64,000 nucleotides of DNA, taken from Blastococcus sp. TF02-09. Its GTDB lineage: Bacteria; Actinomycetota; Actinomycetes; Mycobacteriales; Geodermatophilaceae. This document shows positions 50,659-59,665 of this stretch, piece after piece. Position numbers and translations under genes: made by a program. Position 1 is the stretch's first letter; every line of letters begins with the position of its first letter. The stretch lies in NCBI RefSeq assembly GCF_003319105.1, contig NZ_QOHH01000001.1:186001-250000 (forward strand), written 5' to 3'. The notes under the pieces are model-generated. The model ran no database searches. It was not told the origin of the DNA and saw only the letters and a list, made by a program, of their open reading frames with translations.

Positions 50659-52611
50659 ATGACCACCGAGCAGCGCCCGGGCGACGGCGCCCCGCCCGAC
50701 GCCGTCCCCCCGGAGCAGGACGTGCTCGACACTGCGGACACCGACGACGAGGGCGGCACCGTCGACGACGCGATCGCCGGGCGCGACCCCGAGTTCGAGT
50801 CGCTGCTGGTCTACCTGCGCGAGCAGCGGGGCTTCGACTTCACCGGGTACAAGCGGCCGAGCCTGGTCCGCCGGGTCCGGCGGCGCATGGCCGAGGTCGG
50901 CGTCGCCTCGATCGCCGACTACCAGGACTTCCTCGAGGTCCACCCCGAGGAGTTCACCCCGCTGTTCAACACCGTGCTGATCAACGTGACCAGCTTCTTC
51001 CGCGACCGGCCGTCCTGGGACCACCTGCGCGAGCACCTGCTGCCGCAGATCCTCGCCGCGGCCGGGCCGACGATCCGGGCGTGGAGCGCGGGCTCGGCCG
51101 GCGGGCAGGAGGCCTACAGCCTGGCGATCATGCTGGCGGAGGCGCTCGGCGCCGAGGAGTTCCGGCAGCGGGTCAAGATCTACGCCACCGACGTCGACGA
51201 GGACGCCCTGACGCAGGCCCGCCAGGCCGTCTACTCCGAGCGGGAGCTGGCGGGGCTCACCCCTGAGCAGGTGGAGGAGTACTTCCAGCCGGAGAACGGG
51301 CGCTACGCGTTCCGCAAGGACCTGCGCCGCTCGGTCATCTTCGGGCGCAACGACCTCGTGCAGGACGCCCCGATCTCGCACGTCGACCTGCTGCTGTGCC
51401 GCAACACGCTCATGTACTTCAACGCCGAGACGCAGAGCCGCATCCTGGGGCGGCTGCACTTCGCGCTCAACCCGTCGGGCCTGCTGTTCCTGGGCAAGGC
51501 CGAGATGCTGCTGTCGCACCCCCAACTGTTCACGCCGGTGGACCTCGCCCGGCGGTTCTTCCGCAAGCAGGGGGTCCGTCCCGAGGAGCAGCGCCCCGTC
51601 GCCGTGGTGCCCCCGCGCGAACCGTCGCTGGTCAGCAGCGGTGACCTCTCCCTGCTGCGGCGCGAGACCATGCTCTCCGCCCCCGCGGCGCAGCTGGCCC
51701 TCGACGGCGACGGCCGGCTGGCGATGGTCAACCGGGAGGCGTCCCGGGTGTTCGGCATCTCCCAGCGGGACGTCGGCCGTCCGTTCCAGGACCTGGAGAT
51801 CTCCTACCGGCCGACGGAACTGCGCGCCTCGATCGCGGAGGCGATCGAGCAGCGCCGGCCGGTGTGGCTGCGCGCCGTGGAGCGTCGCCGCCCCGGGCAC
51901 GACACCACGATCTACGACATCCAGCTGACCCCGCTGTTCCGGGAGGAGGGGTCGCTGCTGGGCACCACCGTCGTCTTCGACGACGTGACCCAGTACCGCC
52001 GGCTGCAGGCCGAGCTCGAGTTCTCCAACCGCCAGCTGGAGACGGCGTACGAGGAGCTGCAGTCCACGAACGAGGAGCTCGAGACCACCAACGAGGAGCT
52101 CCAGTCGACGGTCGAGGAGCTGGAGACCACGAACGAGGAGCTCCAGTCCACGAACGAGGAGCTCGAGACGATGAACGAGGAGCTGCAGTCGATGAACGAC
52201 GAGCTCCACGCCACCAACGAGGAGCTCCGCACCACCGCCGGCGAGGTCGCCGCGCTCAACCACTTCATGTCCGGCGTCCTGGGCAGCTTCCGGGCCGGTG
52301 TCGTGGTCGTGGACACCGCGCTCCGCGTGCTCGCGTGGAACAGCGCCGCCGAGGAGCTCTGGGGCGTCCGCGAGGACGAGGCCCGCGGACAGGAGCTCCT
52401 GGCCCTGGACATCGGCCTCCCGGTCGCCGAGCTGAGGACGACGCTGCAGCGCCTCGTCGCGGGGGAGCCCGTGACCCACGAGAGCGTGGAGCTGGCCGCG
52501 GTCAACCGGCGGGGGCGCCCGCTGCGCGTGCGCGTCACCGCGAGCGCCTTCACGGGCGCGCCGGACGGCTCGATCGGCGCCGTGCTGCTGATGGACCCGT
52601 CCGGGGACTGA
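50659..52611 (+). CDS. CheR methyltransferase with coiled coil and PAS domains
   Basis: A 650-residue protein. An acidic N-terminal tail precedes the CheR domain (about 45-300): FDFTGYKRPSLVRRVRRRM, FFRDRPSW, RAWSAGSAGGQEAYSLAIML for SAM binding and CRNTLMYF. A first PAS domain (about 340-445) is followed by a heptad coiled coil built of NEELQST/NEELETT units (about 455-530) and a second PAS (about 535-650). This is the architecture of CheB/CheR-fusion sensors with the CheB part split off into the upstream gene. Four bases separate the genes, so they are an operon. Confidence 0.9.
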   Translation: MTTEQRPGDGAPPDAVPPEQDVLDTADTDDEGGTVDDAIAGRDPEFESLLVYLREQRGFDFTGYKRPSLVRRVRRRMAEVGVASIADYQDFLEVHPEEFTPLFNTVLINVTSFFRDRPSWDHLREHLLPQILAAAGPTIRAWSAGSAGGQEAYSLAIMLAEALGAEEFRQRVKIYATDVDEDALTQARQAVYSERELAGLTPEQVEEYFQPENGRYAFRKDLRRSVIFGRNDLVQDAPISHVDLLLCRNTLMYFNAETQSRILGRLHFALNPSGLLFLGKAEMLLSHPQLFTPVDLARRFFRKQGVRPEEQRPVAVVPPREPSLVSSGDLSLLRRETMLSAPAAQLALDGDGRLAMVNREASRVFGISQRDVGRPFQDLEISYRPTELRASIAEAIEQRRPVWLRAVERRRPGHDTTIYDIQLTPLFREEGSLLGTTVVFDDVTQYRRLQAELEFSNRQLETAYEELQSTNEELETTNEELQSTVEELETTNEELQSTNEELETMNEELQSMNDELHATNEELRTTAGEVAALNHFMSGVLGSFRAGVVVVDTALRVLAWNSAAEELWGVREDEARGQELLALDIGLPVAELRTTLQRLVAGEPVTHESVELAAVNRRGRPLRVRVTASAFTGAPDGSIGAVLLMDPSGD

Positions 52612-52636
52612 CGGGCCGGGCCGAGGGGTCCGCGGC

Positions 52637-53974
52637 TCAGGTCAGCGCCGTGATGACCGCCTCGCCCTCGCCTTCGACGATGAGCCGGGCGAGGTCGCGC
52701 AGCTTCACGTTGAGCCGTGAGCTGAGGGCCACCAGCCGGGCGAATGCCTCCTCGGCGTCGACCCCGATCCTGGCCATGATGACGCCCTTGGCCTGGTCGA
52801 TGACGGCCCGGGAGGTCAGGGCGCGCTCCAGGTTGGTGGCGAGGTCGCGCAGCGCCTCGCGTTCGGCCACGTTCTGCAGGACGCCGGCGACCGCCGCCGC
52901 GGCCAGCTCGCCGATGCGCCGGTTGGCCGAGCCGAAGGCGGCCGGCTCGCGCGAGTAGATGTTGAGCACCCCGGAGCTCTGCTCGTCGTCCTGCACCGGG
53001 ACGGCCAGCACGCTGCGCACGTCGGACCGCTCCGCGATGCGGGCGAGCGCCGGCCACCGGTCGTCGGTCCTGACGTCGTCGGCGATGACCACGCTCACCG
53101 ACCGGTGCGCCTCCCAGCAGGGGCCCTCCTCCGCCTGGACCTGCAACCCGTCGAACCCCAGGGCCTCCGGGGAGTCGGCACCGAGGCGCTGAGGGTTCAG
53201 CGGCGAGCCCAGGGTGATGCTCACCCAGGAGGCGGCGGGGACGGCGCTCTGCACGAGGGTCGCCATGCGGCGGAGCATCCGCTGCCGGTCCTCCTCCTGG
53301 ACCGGCAGGGCCGTGAGCTGCGCGAACGAGGTCGCCAGCCCCAGCACGTCCGGGGGGCCGGCGTCGTCCGCCTCGCGGGGGCCGGGGTCGGAGGCGGCCG
53401 CCGTAGCGCTGTCCTCCTGCACCAGCACCCACTGGACGCGGGCGTCGGCCGACCGGGGGGCCACGGTGTCGGCGAAGCCGAAGAGCTCGGCGCGCAGCTC
53501 CGCGCCGCTCCGCGGGCGGACGGTGACCATCGTGCGGCGGTCGGTCGCCTGACCGCTGCCGAGGGCCCGCAGCGACTCGCGCACCTCGGCGACGTGCTCG
53601 CGGTCGACGAACAGCGTGAGCGGCTTGCCCGGCAGCCGGTGCAACCCCACCCCCAGCAGGCGGGCGATCGCCGGGTTGGCCTCCAGGAGCTTGCCGTTGC
53701 CGTCGGTGGCGGCCAGTCCGACGGGGACCAGGGCGGACAGCTGGCCGCGCCACCGGCGCTCGGACTCGTACCGGGCGAGCAGCTGGTTGACCTGCTCCTG
53801 CTGGACGCGCAGCTCCTCCTCGACGACGTGCAGCTCCTCGTGCGCGACCTCCAGCTCGGCGAGCTCGGCCAGGGCCTTGGCCGCCGGACCCGTGTCCTGC
53901 GCCGGCGCGGTGAGCCGGGCGCGGCGGTCCCGTGCGGGGCGGGGCAGCGGCGCGGGTTCGGGGGAGCCGGTCAT
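52637..53974 (-). CDS. PAS-GAF-ANTAR RNA-binding regulator
   Basis: A 445-residue protein: coiled coil (about 33-75), PAS (about 78-185, LVPVGLAATDGNGKLLEANPAIARLLG), GAF (about 215-370, ACWEAHRSVSV-like segment GPCWEAHRSVSVVIADDVRTD), and a C-terminal ANTAR domain (RAVIDQAKGVIMARIGVDAEEAFARLVALSSRLNVKLRDLA). ANTAR proteins antiterminate transcription by binding dual hexaloop RNA hairpins when signalled. The ATG at 53974 overlaps the stop of the upstream 123-residue gene. It is convergent with the CheR gene. Confidence 0.9.
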   Translation of the reverse strand: MTGSPEPAPLPRPARDRRARLTAPAQDTGPAAKALAELAELEVAHEELHVVEEELRVQQEQVNQLLARYESERRWRGQLSALVPVGLAATDGNGKLLEANPAIARLLGVGLHRLPGKPLTLFVDREHVAEVRESLRALGSGQATDRRTMVTVRPRSGAELRAELFGFADTVAPRSADARVQWVLVQEDSATAAASDPGPREADDAGPPDVLGLATSFAQLTALPVQEEDRQRMLRRMATLVQSAVPAASWVSITLGSPLNPQRLGADSPEALGFDGLQVQAEEGPCWEAHRSVSVVIADDVRTDDRWPALARIAERSDVRSVLAVPVQDDEQSSGVLNIYSREPAAFGSANRRIGELAAAAVAGVLQNVAEREALRDLATNLERALTSRAVIDQAKGVIMARIGVDAEEAFARLVALSSRLNVKLRDLARLIVEGEGEAVITALT

Positions 53975-54342
53975 GGTCGTTCTCCGTCCGCATCGGCGCG
54001 CGCCTGGGCCCGGTCGATCGCCGCGGCCGCCCGGTGCTCCCAGGCAGACCTGCGGTGGGCCTCGGCGTGCGCGGGGTCGGCCTGTGCGGCGCGCTCGTGC
54101 ACCTCGGCGGTGCGCTCGTGGGTGCGCGCCGCCCGCTCGTGGCCGGAGCGCGAACTCTCCCGCGACGCGCGGGCGTGGTCGGCGGCCTGCTCGGCGTGCT
54201 CCTCCGCCACCTCGAGGTCGACGGCGTCCGATCCCTGCCCCGAGGCCAGCCGGGTCAGCCGCTGGCCCAGCTCCTGGGCCCGCCGGCCCGCGGACCGGGC
54301 GCGCTCGGCGGCCCGCCCGGCGGCGTCGTGCGACTCGGACAT
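53971..54342 (-). CDS. Ala/His/Arg-rich helical hypothetical protein
   Basis: A 123-residue highly charged, all-helical protein (repeated HERAAR/HERTAEVHERAAQ patterns). No fold is recognised; similar small proteins occur next to ANTAR/PAS regulators in related actinobacteria. Overlap with the ANTAR gene (ATGA, 53971-53974) indicates co-translation. Confidence 0.7.
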   Translation of the reverse strand: MSESHDAAGRAAERARSAGRRAQELGQRLTRLASGQGSDAVDLEVAEEHAEQAADHARASRESSRSGHERAARTHERTAEVHERAAQADPAHAEAHRRSAWEHRAAAAIDRAQARADADGERP

Positions 54343-54423
54343 CGTTCCCCTCCGGTGCCGGCGCGTCGCCGTCCTTTCTACTCTCCCGGACGCGTCACAG
54401 ACACCCCGGGAGAGGCACCGCGT

Positions 54424-55407
54424 TCAGGGCATGCGTCGTGGTCCGGCGAGGCGCAGCGGGGCGAGCAGGCGCCGTCCGGCCCGGCGGGCGTGCGCGACGG
54501 CGACGGCGTTCGCCAGGTGGTCGGCGTGCGCGCGCAGGTCGGCCCGCCGCTGCTGGAGCTCGGCCACCTCCGCGGCCAGGACGTCCAGCTCGGTGAGCAG
54601 TGCCGCGCGGCGGGTGGCGGCGTCGTCGTCGAGCCGGGTCCGCACGTCGGCCGCGGCCTCGTCGGCCCGACGGCGCTCCTCGCGCCCGGCGGCGAGCAGG
54701 GCGACGACCTCCTGACGGGCGTGCACCAGAACGGCCGCGGCCTCGGCTCCGGCCCGCTCCCGGACCCGGCCGGCCTCCTCGGCGGCGCGCCGCTCGAGCG
54801 CGGCCACGTCAGCGAGCCGCTGCTCCGCCTCGGCCCGGGCGCGGGCACCGGTGGCCTCGGCCTCGGCCCGGCTCCGCCGCGCCTCCTCGAGCAGGGTGGC
54901 CGCGGCGTCGCGGGCCTCGGTCAGCGTCCGCTCGGCCTGGGCCGCCGTGTCGGCCGCCGTCAGCCGGGCCGTGGCGATGGTCTGCTCGGCGGCGCGCGCG
55001 GCGGCCCGCCGCTCGGCGGCGGCGTCGGCGCGCAGGGCGTCGGCCTCGTCGGCAGCGGTGGCCATGAGCGCGCCGATGCTGCGGGAGACCTGCAGGAACT
55101 CCCCGCCCGCCGTGGAGTGCCCGAGGAGCTCGCGGGCCTCGTCGAGCGCGGCGCGCGTCTCCAGCTGGCGGGCCAGCAGGTGCTCGCGCTCGCGGTCGGC
55201 CGTGGCCAGCTCGGTCTCGGCCCACTGGACGTAGGACTGGACCTCGAACCGGTCGTAGCCGGCGACCGCGCGCCGGAACATCGGCGCGGACCCCAGCACC
55301 GTGTCGAGGTCGCCGGCCACGTTCGGGCGCGTGCGCTCGACGGTCCCGGGCAGGAGGGGACCGGGGTCGCCGTCCGTGTCGCGGTCGGCATGCAGCTCGA
55401 TGGTCAT
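54424..55407 (-). CDS. DivIVA-like coiled-coil protein
   Basis: A 327-residue protein. The N-terminal part has FRRAVAGYDRFEVQSYVQWAETELA, resembling the DivIVA/Wag31 membrane-binding motif with a following YV, and residues 80-300 are an almost uninterrupted Ala/Glu/Arg coiled coil. The C-terminus is basic. Proteins like this act in polar growth or as cytoskeletal scaffolds. The ATG at 55407 has GGAG 8 bases upstream; the GTG at 55416 is less well placed. Confidence 0.7.
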   Translation of the reverse strand: MTIELHADRDTDGDPGPLLPGTVERTRPNVAGDLDTVLGSAPMFRRAVAGYDRFEVQSYVQWAETELATADREREHLLARQLETRAALDEARELLGHSTAGGEFLQVSRSIGALMATAADEADALRADAAAERRAAARAAEQTIATARLTAADTAAQAERTLTEARDAAATLLEEARRSRAEAEATGARARAEAEQRLADVAALERRAAEEAGRVRERAGAEAAAVLVHARQEVVALLAAGREERRRADEAAADVRTRLDDDAATRRAALLTELDVLAAEVAELQQRRADLRAHADHLANAVAVAHARRAGRRLLAPLRLAGPRRMP

Positions 55408-55601
55408 TCCACTCACTCCCAGCAGTACCGGTATCGGGGACGACGCTAGGCGCGGCGGCGGGTGAACGCCCGGCCACGGAGCGTGGCATCACCCGGACGG
55501 GGAGGGTGCCCGCCGCCCACCGTGCCCGGCCTCGCTCCGGCGGGTGACGGCGTCCCCGCACCGCTCGCCGCAGGCGTTCCCCGGGGGTCACCCTCGGTGG
55601 C

Positions 55602-55883
55602 ATGACCCCTCCCGCGACCCCGGAACCGGGCAGCCTGACCGTCCCGCCGCTCTTCGGCTGGGAGGGCATCGTGGTGCTGCTGGTCGCCGCGGTCGTGATC
55701 GGCGTGGGCTACCTCGTGCTCTCCGCCGTCTCGGCGAACCGGCGTCCCTCGGCGGACTGGGACGAGTGGCTCCAGGGGCGCTCGCGCGTGCGGCGCGACG
55801 CCGTGGACGGGCCGGGCGCGCCGCCGTCGGCCCCGATCCCGGACCGCTCCGGAGAACCTCGGGCGGCGCGCCGGACCCCCTGA
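55602..55883 (+). CDS. Small single-pass membrane protein
   Basis: A 93-residue protein with one transmembrane helix (GIVVLLVAAVVIGVGYLVLSAV, about 22-43) and a basic cytoplasmic tail (SRVRRDAV). Not recognised. It lies between the DivIVA-like gene and the MFS transporter; about 138 bases to the transporter hold no gene. Confidence 0.55.
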   Translation: MTPPATPEPGSLTVPPLFGWEGIVVLLVAAVVIGVGYLVLSAVSANRRPSADWDEWLQGRSRVRRDAVDGPGAPPSAPIPDRSGEPRAARRTP

Positions 55884-56021
55884 TCGGAGAACCCCAGCTC
55901 GCGGGCGTAGGTTGCCCGACCGGTGTGCGCTCTGCCACACACGGTCCGGTCGTCCGCGAGATCCTCGTGCGCGACCGGGCGTTCCACTCAGTCGCCCGGG
56001 AGAGCCGGGGAAGGGACGACC

Positions 56022-57962
56022 ATGAGCACCACGACCGCACCGCCGCGCGACGGCGGCCCGGCACCGGAGGCAGGCGGCAAGGCCTCCATCTGGCGCCGCC
56101 AGCTGTCCAGCTATCCGGAGAACGGGCCCCGCTCGCTCTACCTGGCCATCACCGTGCTCGCCACGGTGGTCCTCTACTACGAGCTCTACATCCAGGGCGC
56201 GGTGGCGACGCAGATCATCACCGACTTCAACTTCTCGTTCACCGGCTACGTGTTCGTCTCGGTGCTCGGCAACCTGATCGGCGCCTTCGCCTCGCTGTTC
56301 GCCGGCCTGGCCGACCGCTGGGGCCGGGCGAACCTGGTCGTCTACGGGCTGCTGATCACCGGCGCGATCATCCTGTTCGGCCTCCCGCACGCGCCGAACA
56401 AGACCGTCTTCACCGTGCTGTTCGCGCTGCTGAGCTTCGTCGAGGGCGTCGTCCTGGTCGCGACGCCGGCGCTGATCCGTGACTTCTCGCCCCAGGTGGG
56501 CCGCGGCGTCGCGATGGGCTTCTGGACCCTCGGCCCGGTGCTCGGCAGCCTCGTGGTCACCTCGGTGTCCAGCAGCACCCTGGACAGCCACCCCGACTGG
56601 CGGTTCCAGTTCTACGTCTGCGGCATCGCCGGCCTGGTCGTCTTCGTCATCGCGTTCCTCGGCCTGCGGGAGCTCTCGCCGGCCCTGCGCGACCAGCTGA
56701 TGGTCAGCATGCGCGACCGGGCGCTGATCGAGGCCCGCGCCGCCGGGATCGACCCCGAGCAGGCGCTCAAGGGCCACTGGAAGCAGATGCTGCGCTTCGA
56801 CGTCCTGGGCTCGGCGTTCGCGGTCAGTGTCTTCCTGCTCCTGTACTACATCCTCGTCGGCTTCGCGGTCGTCTACTTCGCGACCGTCTACGGCTACTCC
56901 GAGGCGCGCGGCAACGCGCTCGCCAACTGGTACTGGATCACCAACGCGATCGCCCTGGTCGTGACCGGTGTGCTCACCGACCGGTTCCGGGTGCGCAAGC
57001 CGTTCATGATCGTCGGCGGGCTGATCAGCATCGCCGGCAGCGTCCTGTTCGCCCTGGCGGCCACCGATCCCGACGTCGACTACTACACGCTGGCCCGGTA
57101 CTTCGTGCTGGCCGCCGCGGGCGGCGGCATGGCCTACGTCGCGTGGATGGCGAGCTTCACCGAGACCGTGGAGCGGCACAACCCGGCGGCCACGGCCACC
57201 GGGCTGGCGATCTGGGGTTGGACCCTGCGGCTCGTGGTCACCGTCTCCCTCGCGGTGTTCACCCTCGTCGTCCCGGCCACCTCGGTGCTGGTGGACAAAG
57301 GCACCCGGGTGCAGGAGATCGTCGACGAGCACCCCGACGAGGTCGCGGTCCTGTCGGCCATCGACCCGGAGGCGTCGGCCGCGCTCAGCGAGGACCCGAC
57401 CGACATCGACGCGCTGTCCACGGCGCTCGGGGACGTCGCCCGGCAGCAGGGTGCGAGCGACGACGAGGCCGACGCGGTGTCGGCTGCGGTCGTCGAGCGG
57501 GCGCCGCAGCTCGGCGCGGTCCAGCAGATCGACCCGGACACCCTGGCGACGCTCCAGGCGGGCGACCTCAGCGTGGCCCCGACGGCGATCGGGCAGATCT
57601 CCGAGGGGCTTGGCGTGAGCGAGGCGGAGGCCGGGGAGCTGCTCGTGAGCCTGGCCGCGCCGGACGTGCAGGCCGACCTCGAGTCGATCATCCCCTACGC
57701 CACCGTCCTCCAGGAGGCGAACGCCGCCATCCCCGCGGACGACCTCGAGTACCTGAGCGAGAACGGCGCCGAGGTGCAGGAGGCGCAGGCCGACAACCCC
57801 GAGCAGTGGCAGACCTGGTGGTGGGTCTGCATCGCGGGCCAGGCGCTCTTCCTGCCGTTCGTCTTCGTGATGACCGGCCGGTGGAGCCCGCGCCGGGCCC
57901 GTGAGGACGAGCGGGAGCACGAGGAGAAGGTGCAGCGCGAGCTGGCCGCGCTCGGCCGGTAA
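56022..57962 (+). CDS. MFS transporter with large extracytoplasmic insertion
   Basis: A 646-residue major facilitator. The first half has the MFS loop motif (GLADRWGRANLV after helix 2) and the second ends its helix 11 near residue 425; then a hydrophilic insert of about 170 acidic residues (KGTRVQEIVDEHPDE to NPEQWQTW) precedes the last helix (WWWVCIAGQALFLPFVFVM). The insert shows two similar helical repeats with periodic Asp/Ala/Leu, perhaps a folded extracellular domain. The substrate is unknown. GGAAGGGACG precedes the ATG. Confidence 0.85.
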   Translation: MSTTTAPPRDGGPAPEAGGKASIWRRQLSSYPENGPRSLYLAITVLATVVLYYELYIQGAVATQIITDFNFSFTGYVFVSVLGNLIGAFASLFAGLADRWGRANLVVYGLLITGAIILFGLPHAPNKTVFTVLFALLSFVEGVVLVATPALIRDFSPQVGRGVAMGFWTLGPVLGSLVVTSVSSSTLDSHPDWRFQFYVCGIAGLVVFVIAFLGLRELSPALRDQLMVSMRDRALIEARAAGIDPEQALKGHWKQMLRFDVLGSAFAVSVFLLLYYILVGFAVVYFATVYGYSEARGNALANWYWITNAIALVVTGVLTDRFRVRKPFMIVGGLISIAGSVLFALAATDPDVDYYTLARYFVLAAAGGGMAYVAWMASFTETVERHNPAATATGLAIWGWTLRLVVTVSLAVFTLVVPATSVLVDKGTRVQEIVDEHPDEVAVLSAIDPEASAALSEDPTDIDALSTALGDVARQQGASDDEADAVSAAVVERAPQLGAVQQIDPDTLATLQAGDLSVAPTAIGQISEGLGVSEAEAGELLVSLAAPDVQADLESIIPYATVLQEANAAIPADDLEYLSENGAEVQEAQADNPEQWQTWWWVCIAGQALFLPFVFVMTGRWSPRRAREDEREHEEKVQRELAALGR

Positions 57963-57974
57963 CGGCGGTCCACG

Positions 57975-58015
57975 AGGGTTCCGGGCCGGGGACGAACTCC
58001 CCGGCCCGGAGCCCT
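57975..58015 (+). terminator. Hairpin terminator after MFS transporter
   Basis: An 18-bp stem with one G-T wobble and loop CGAAC begins 12 bases after the stop codon. Confidence 0.8.
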
Positions 58016-58125
58016 CCGGGGTCCGATGAGGCCTGCGTTACAGTCCGAAAACCGGCGGGCCGATGTGGGCCCGCTCACGCGGACCGGGGTGCACCACCGG
58101 CCCGCCCGCTCCGGGGAGGCAGCCG

Positions 58126-59619
58126 ATGACCGAGACCGCGCCGGCCGCCGGACCCGTCGAGGAACCCCCGCCGATCGGCGAGCGGGTCGCTCAGCTCGCC
58201 GCGGAACTCGGCGACGCGCCCGCCGTCATCAGCGGGGACACCACGCGCAGCTGGACCGAGCTGGACCGCCGCACCAACCGGCTCGCCCGCGCCCTGCTCG
58301 CGCGCGGCGTCGTCCTCGGAGACCTGGTCACCATCGGCCTGCCCAACAGCGTCGAGTTCGTCGAGGCCTGCATCGCCTGCTGGAAGGCCGGCGCCGTGCC
58401 GCAGCCGGTCTCGGCGGCCATGCCGCCGCTGGAGCTGCAGGGCATCGTCGAGCTCGCCAACCCGCCGCTGGTCATCGCCCGGGGCGACATCCCGCTGGAC
58501 CGCCCGATCGCCGACGTCGACGAGCTGATCGGTGAGGCCGACGACGACGGCCCGCTGCCCACCGTCGTCTCCCCGGCCTACAAGGCGCCCGCCTCGGGTG
58601 GCAGCACCGGCCGGCCCAAGCTGATCGTCTCGGGCCAGGCCGGCGTGGTCGAGCCGTTCGGGGCGATGGTGTGGAAGCACCGGCCCGGCGGCACCGTCCT
58701 CATGCCCGGCCCGATGTACCACAACGGGCCGTTCACCAGCGCCATGGCCGGGCTGCTCTCCGGCTCGACGATGGTGCTCATGCCTCGCTTCGACGCCGAG
58801 GGCGTGCTGGCGCTGGTGGCCGAGCACCGCGCGACCTGGCTCTACCTCGTGCCGGCCATGATGAGCCGCATCTGGCGGCTGCCGGAGGAGGTCCGCGCCT
58901 CCTACGACCTCTCCTCGCTGGAGACCGTCTGGCACCTGGCCGCCCCCTGCCCGCCGTGGCTCAAGGAGGCCTGGATCGACTGGGTCGGCCCCGAGGTGCT
59001 CATGGAGCTCTACGCCGGCACCGAGGCGCAGGCCGGCACGATCATCAGCGGGACCGAGTGGCTCGAGCACCGCGGTTCGGTCGGCAAGGTCCTCTACGGC
59101 GAGATGACGATCCTCGGCCCCGACGGCGAGCAGCTACCCGCCGGGACGGTCGGCGAGGTCTACCTCCGCCGCGGCGAGGGGCAGGCGCCCTCCTACCGCT
59201 ACATCGGCGCCGAGGCGCGCACCCGCGGCGACTGGGAGTCCCTCGGCGACATCGGCTGGATGGACGAGGACGGCTACCTCTACCTGGCCGACCGGCGCAC
59301 CGACATGATCCTGGTCGGCGGCTCGAACGTGTACCCGGCGGAGGTGGAGGCCGCGCTCGACGAGCACCCGCAGGTGGCCTCCAGCGCGGTCATCGGGCTG
59401 CCGGACCCCGACCTCGGCCAGGTCGTGCACGCGATCGTCCAGCCCGCCCCAGGCCGGGACGACGTCGACCTCGACGACCTGCGCCACCACCTGGCCGAGC
59501 GGCTGGTCCGCTACAAGCAGCCGCGCACGTTCGAGCTGGTGCGCGAGCCGCTGCGCGACGACGCCGGCAAGGTCCGGCGCTCCCAACTGCTGGCCGACCG
59601 GGTGCCCGCGCAGCCGTGA
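58126..59619 (+). CDS. Acyl-CoA synthetase (AMP-binding family)
   Basis: A 497-residue ANL-superfamily ligase. The phosphate-binding motif is SGGSTGRPK, then YAGTEAQAG, the hinge motif GDIGWMDEDGYLYLADRRTDMILVGGSNVYP and the catalytic-lysine region KVRRSQLLA at the C-terminus. It activates a carboxylic acid to its CoA thioester. Immediately downstream are two acyl-CoA dehydrogenases, so the acid is probably degraded by beta-oxidation (cholesterol side-chain or similar). Substrate unknown. Confidence 0.9.
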   Translation: MTETAPAAGPVEEPPPIGERVAQLAAELGDAPAVISGDTTRSWTELDRRTNRLARALLARGVVLGDLVTIGLPNSVEFVEACIACWKAGAVPQPVSAAMPPLELQGIVELANPPLVIARGDIPLDRPIADVDELIGEADDDGPLPTVVSPAYKAPASGGSTGRPKLIVSGQAGVVEPFGAMVWKHRPGGTVLMPGPMYHNGPFTSAMAGLLSGSTMVLMPRFDAEGVLALVAEHRATWLYLVPAMMSRIWRLPEEVRASYDLSSLETVWHLAAPCPPWLKEAWIDWVGPEVLMELYAGTEAQAGTIISGTEWLEHRGSVGKVLYGEMTILGPDGEQLPAGTVGEVYLRRGEGQAPSYRYIGAEARTRGDWESLGDIGWMDEDGYLYLADRRTDMILVGGSNVYPAEVEAALDEHPQVASSAVIGLPDPDLGQVVHAIVQPAPGRDDVDLDDLRHHLAERLVRYKQPRTFELVREPLRDDAGKVRRSQLLADRVPAQP

Positions 59620-59665
59620 CGGCCCCGACCCAACCCCAATGCACCGATCCGACTGGAGCCCGACC

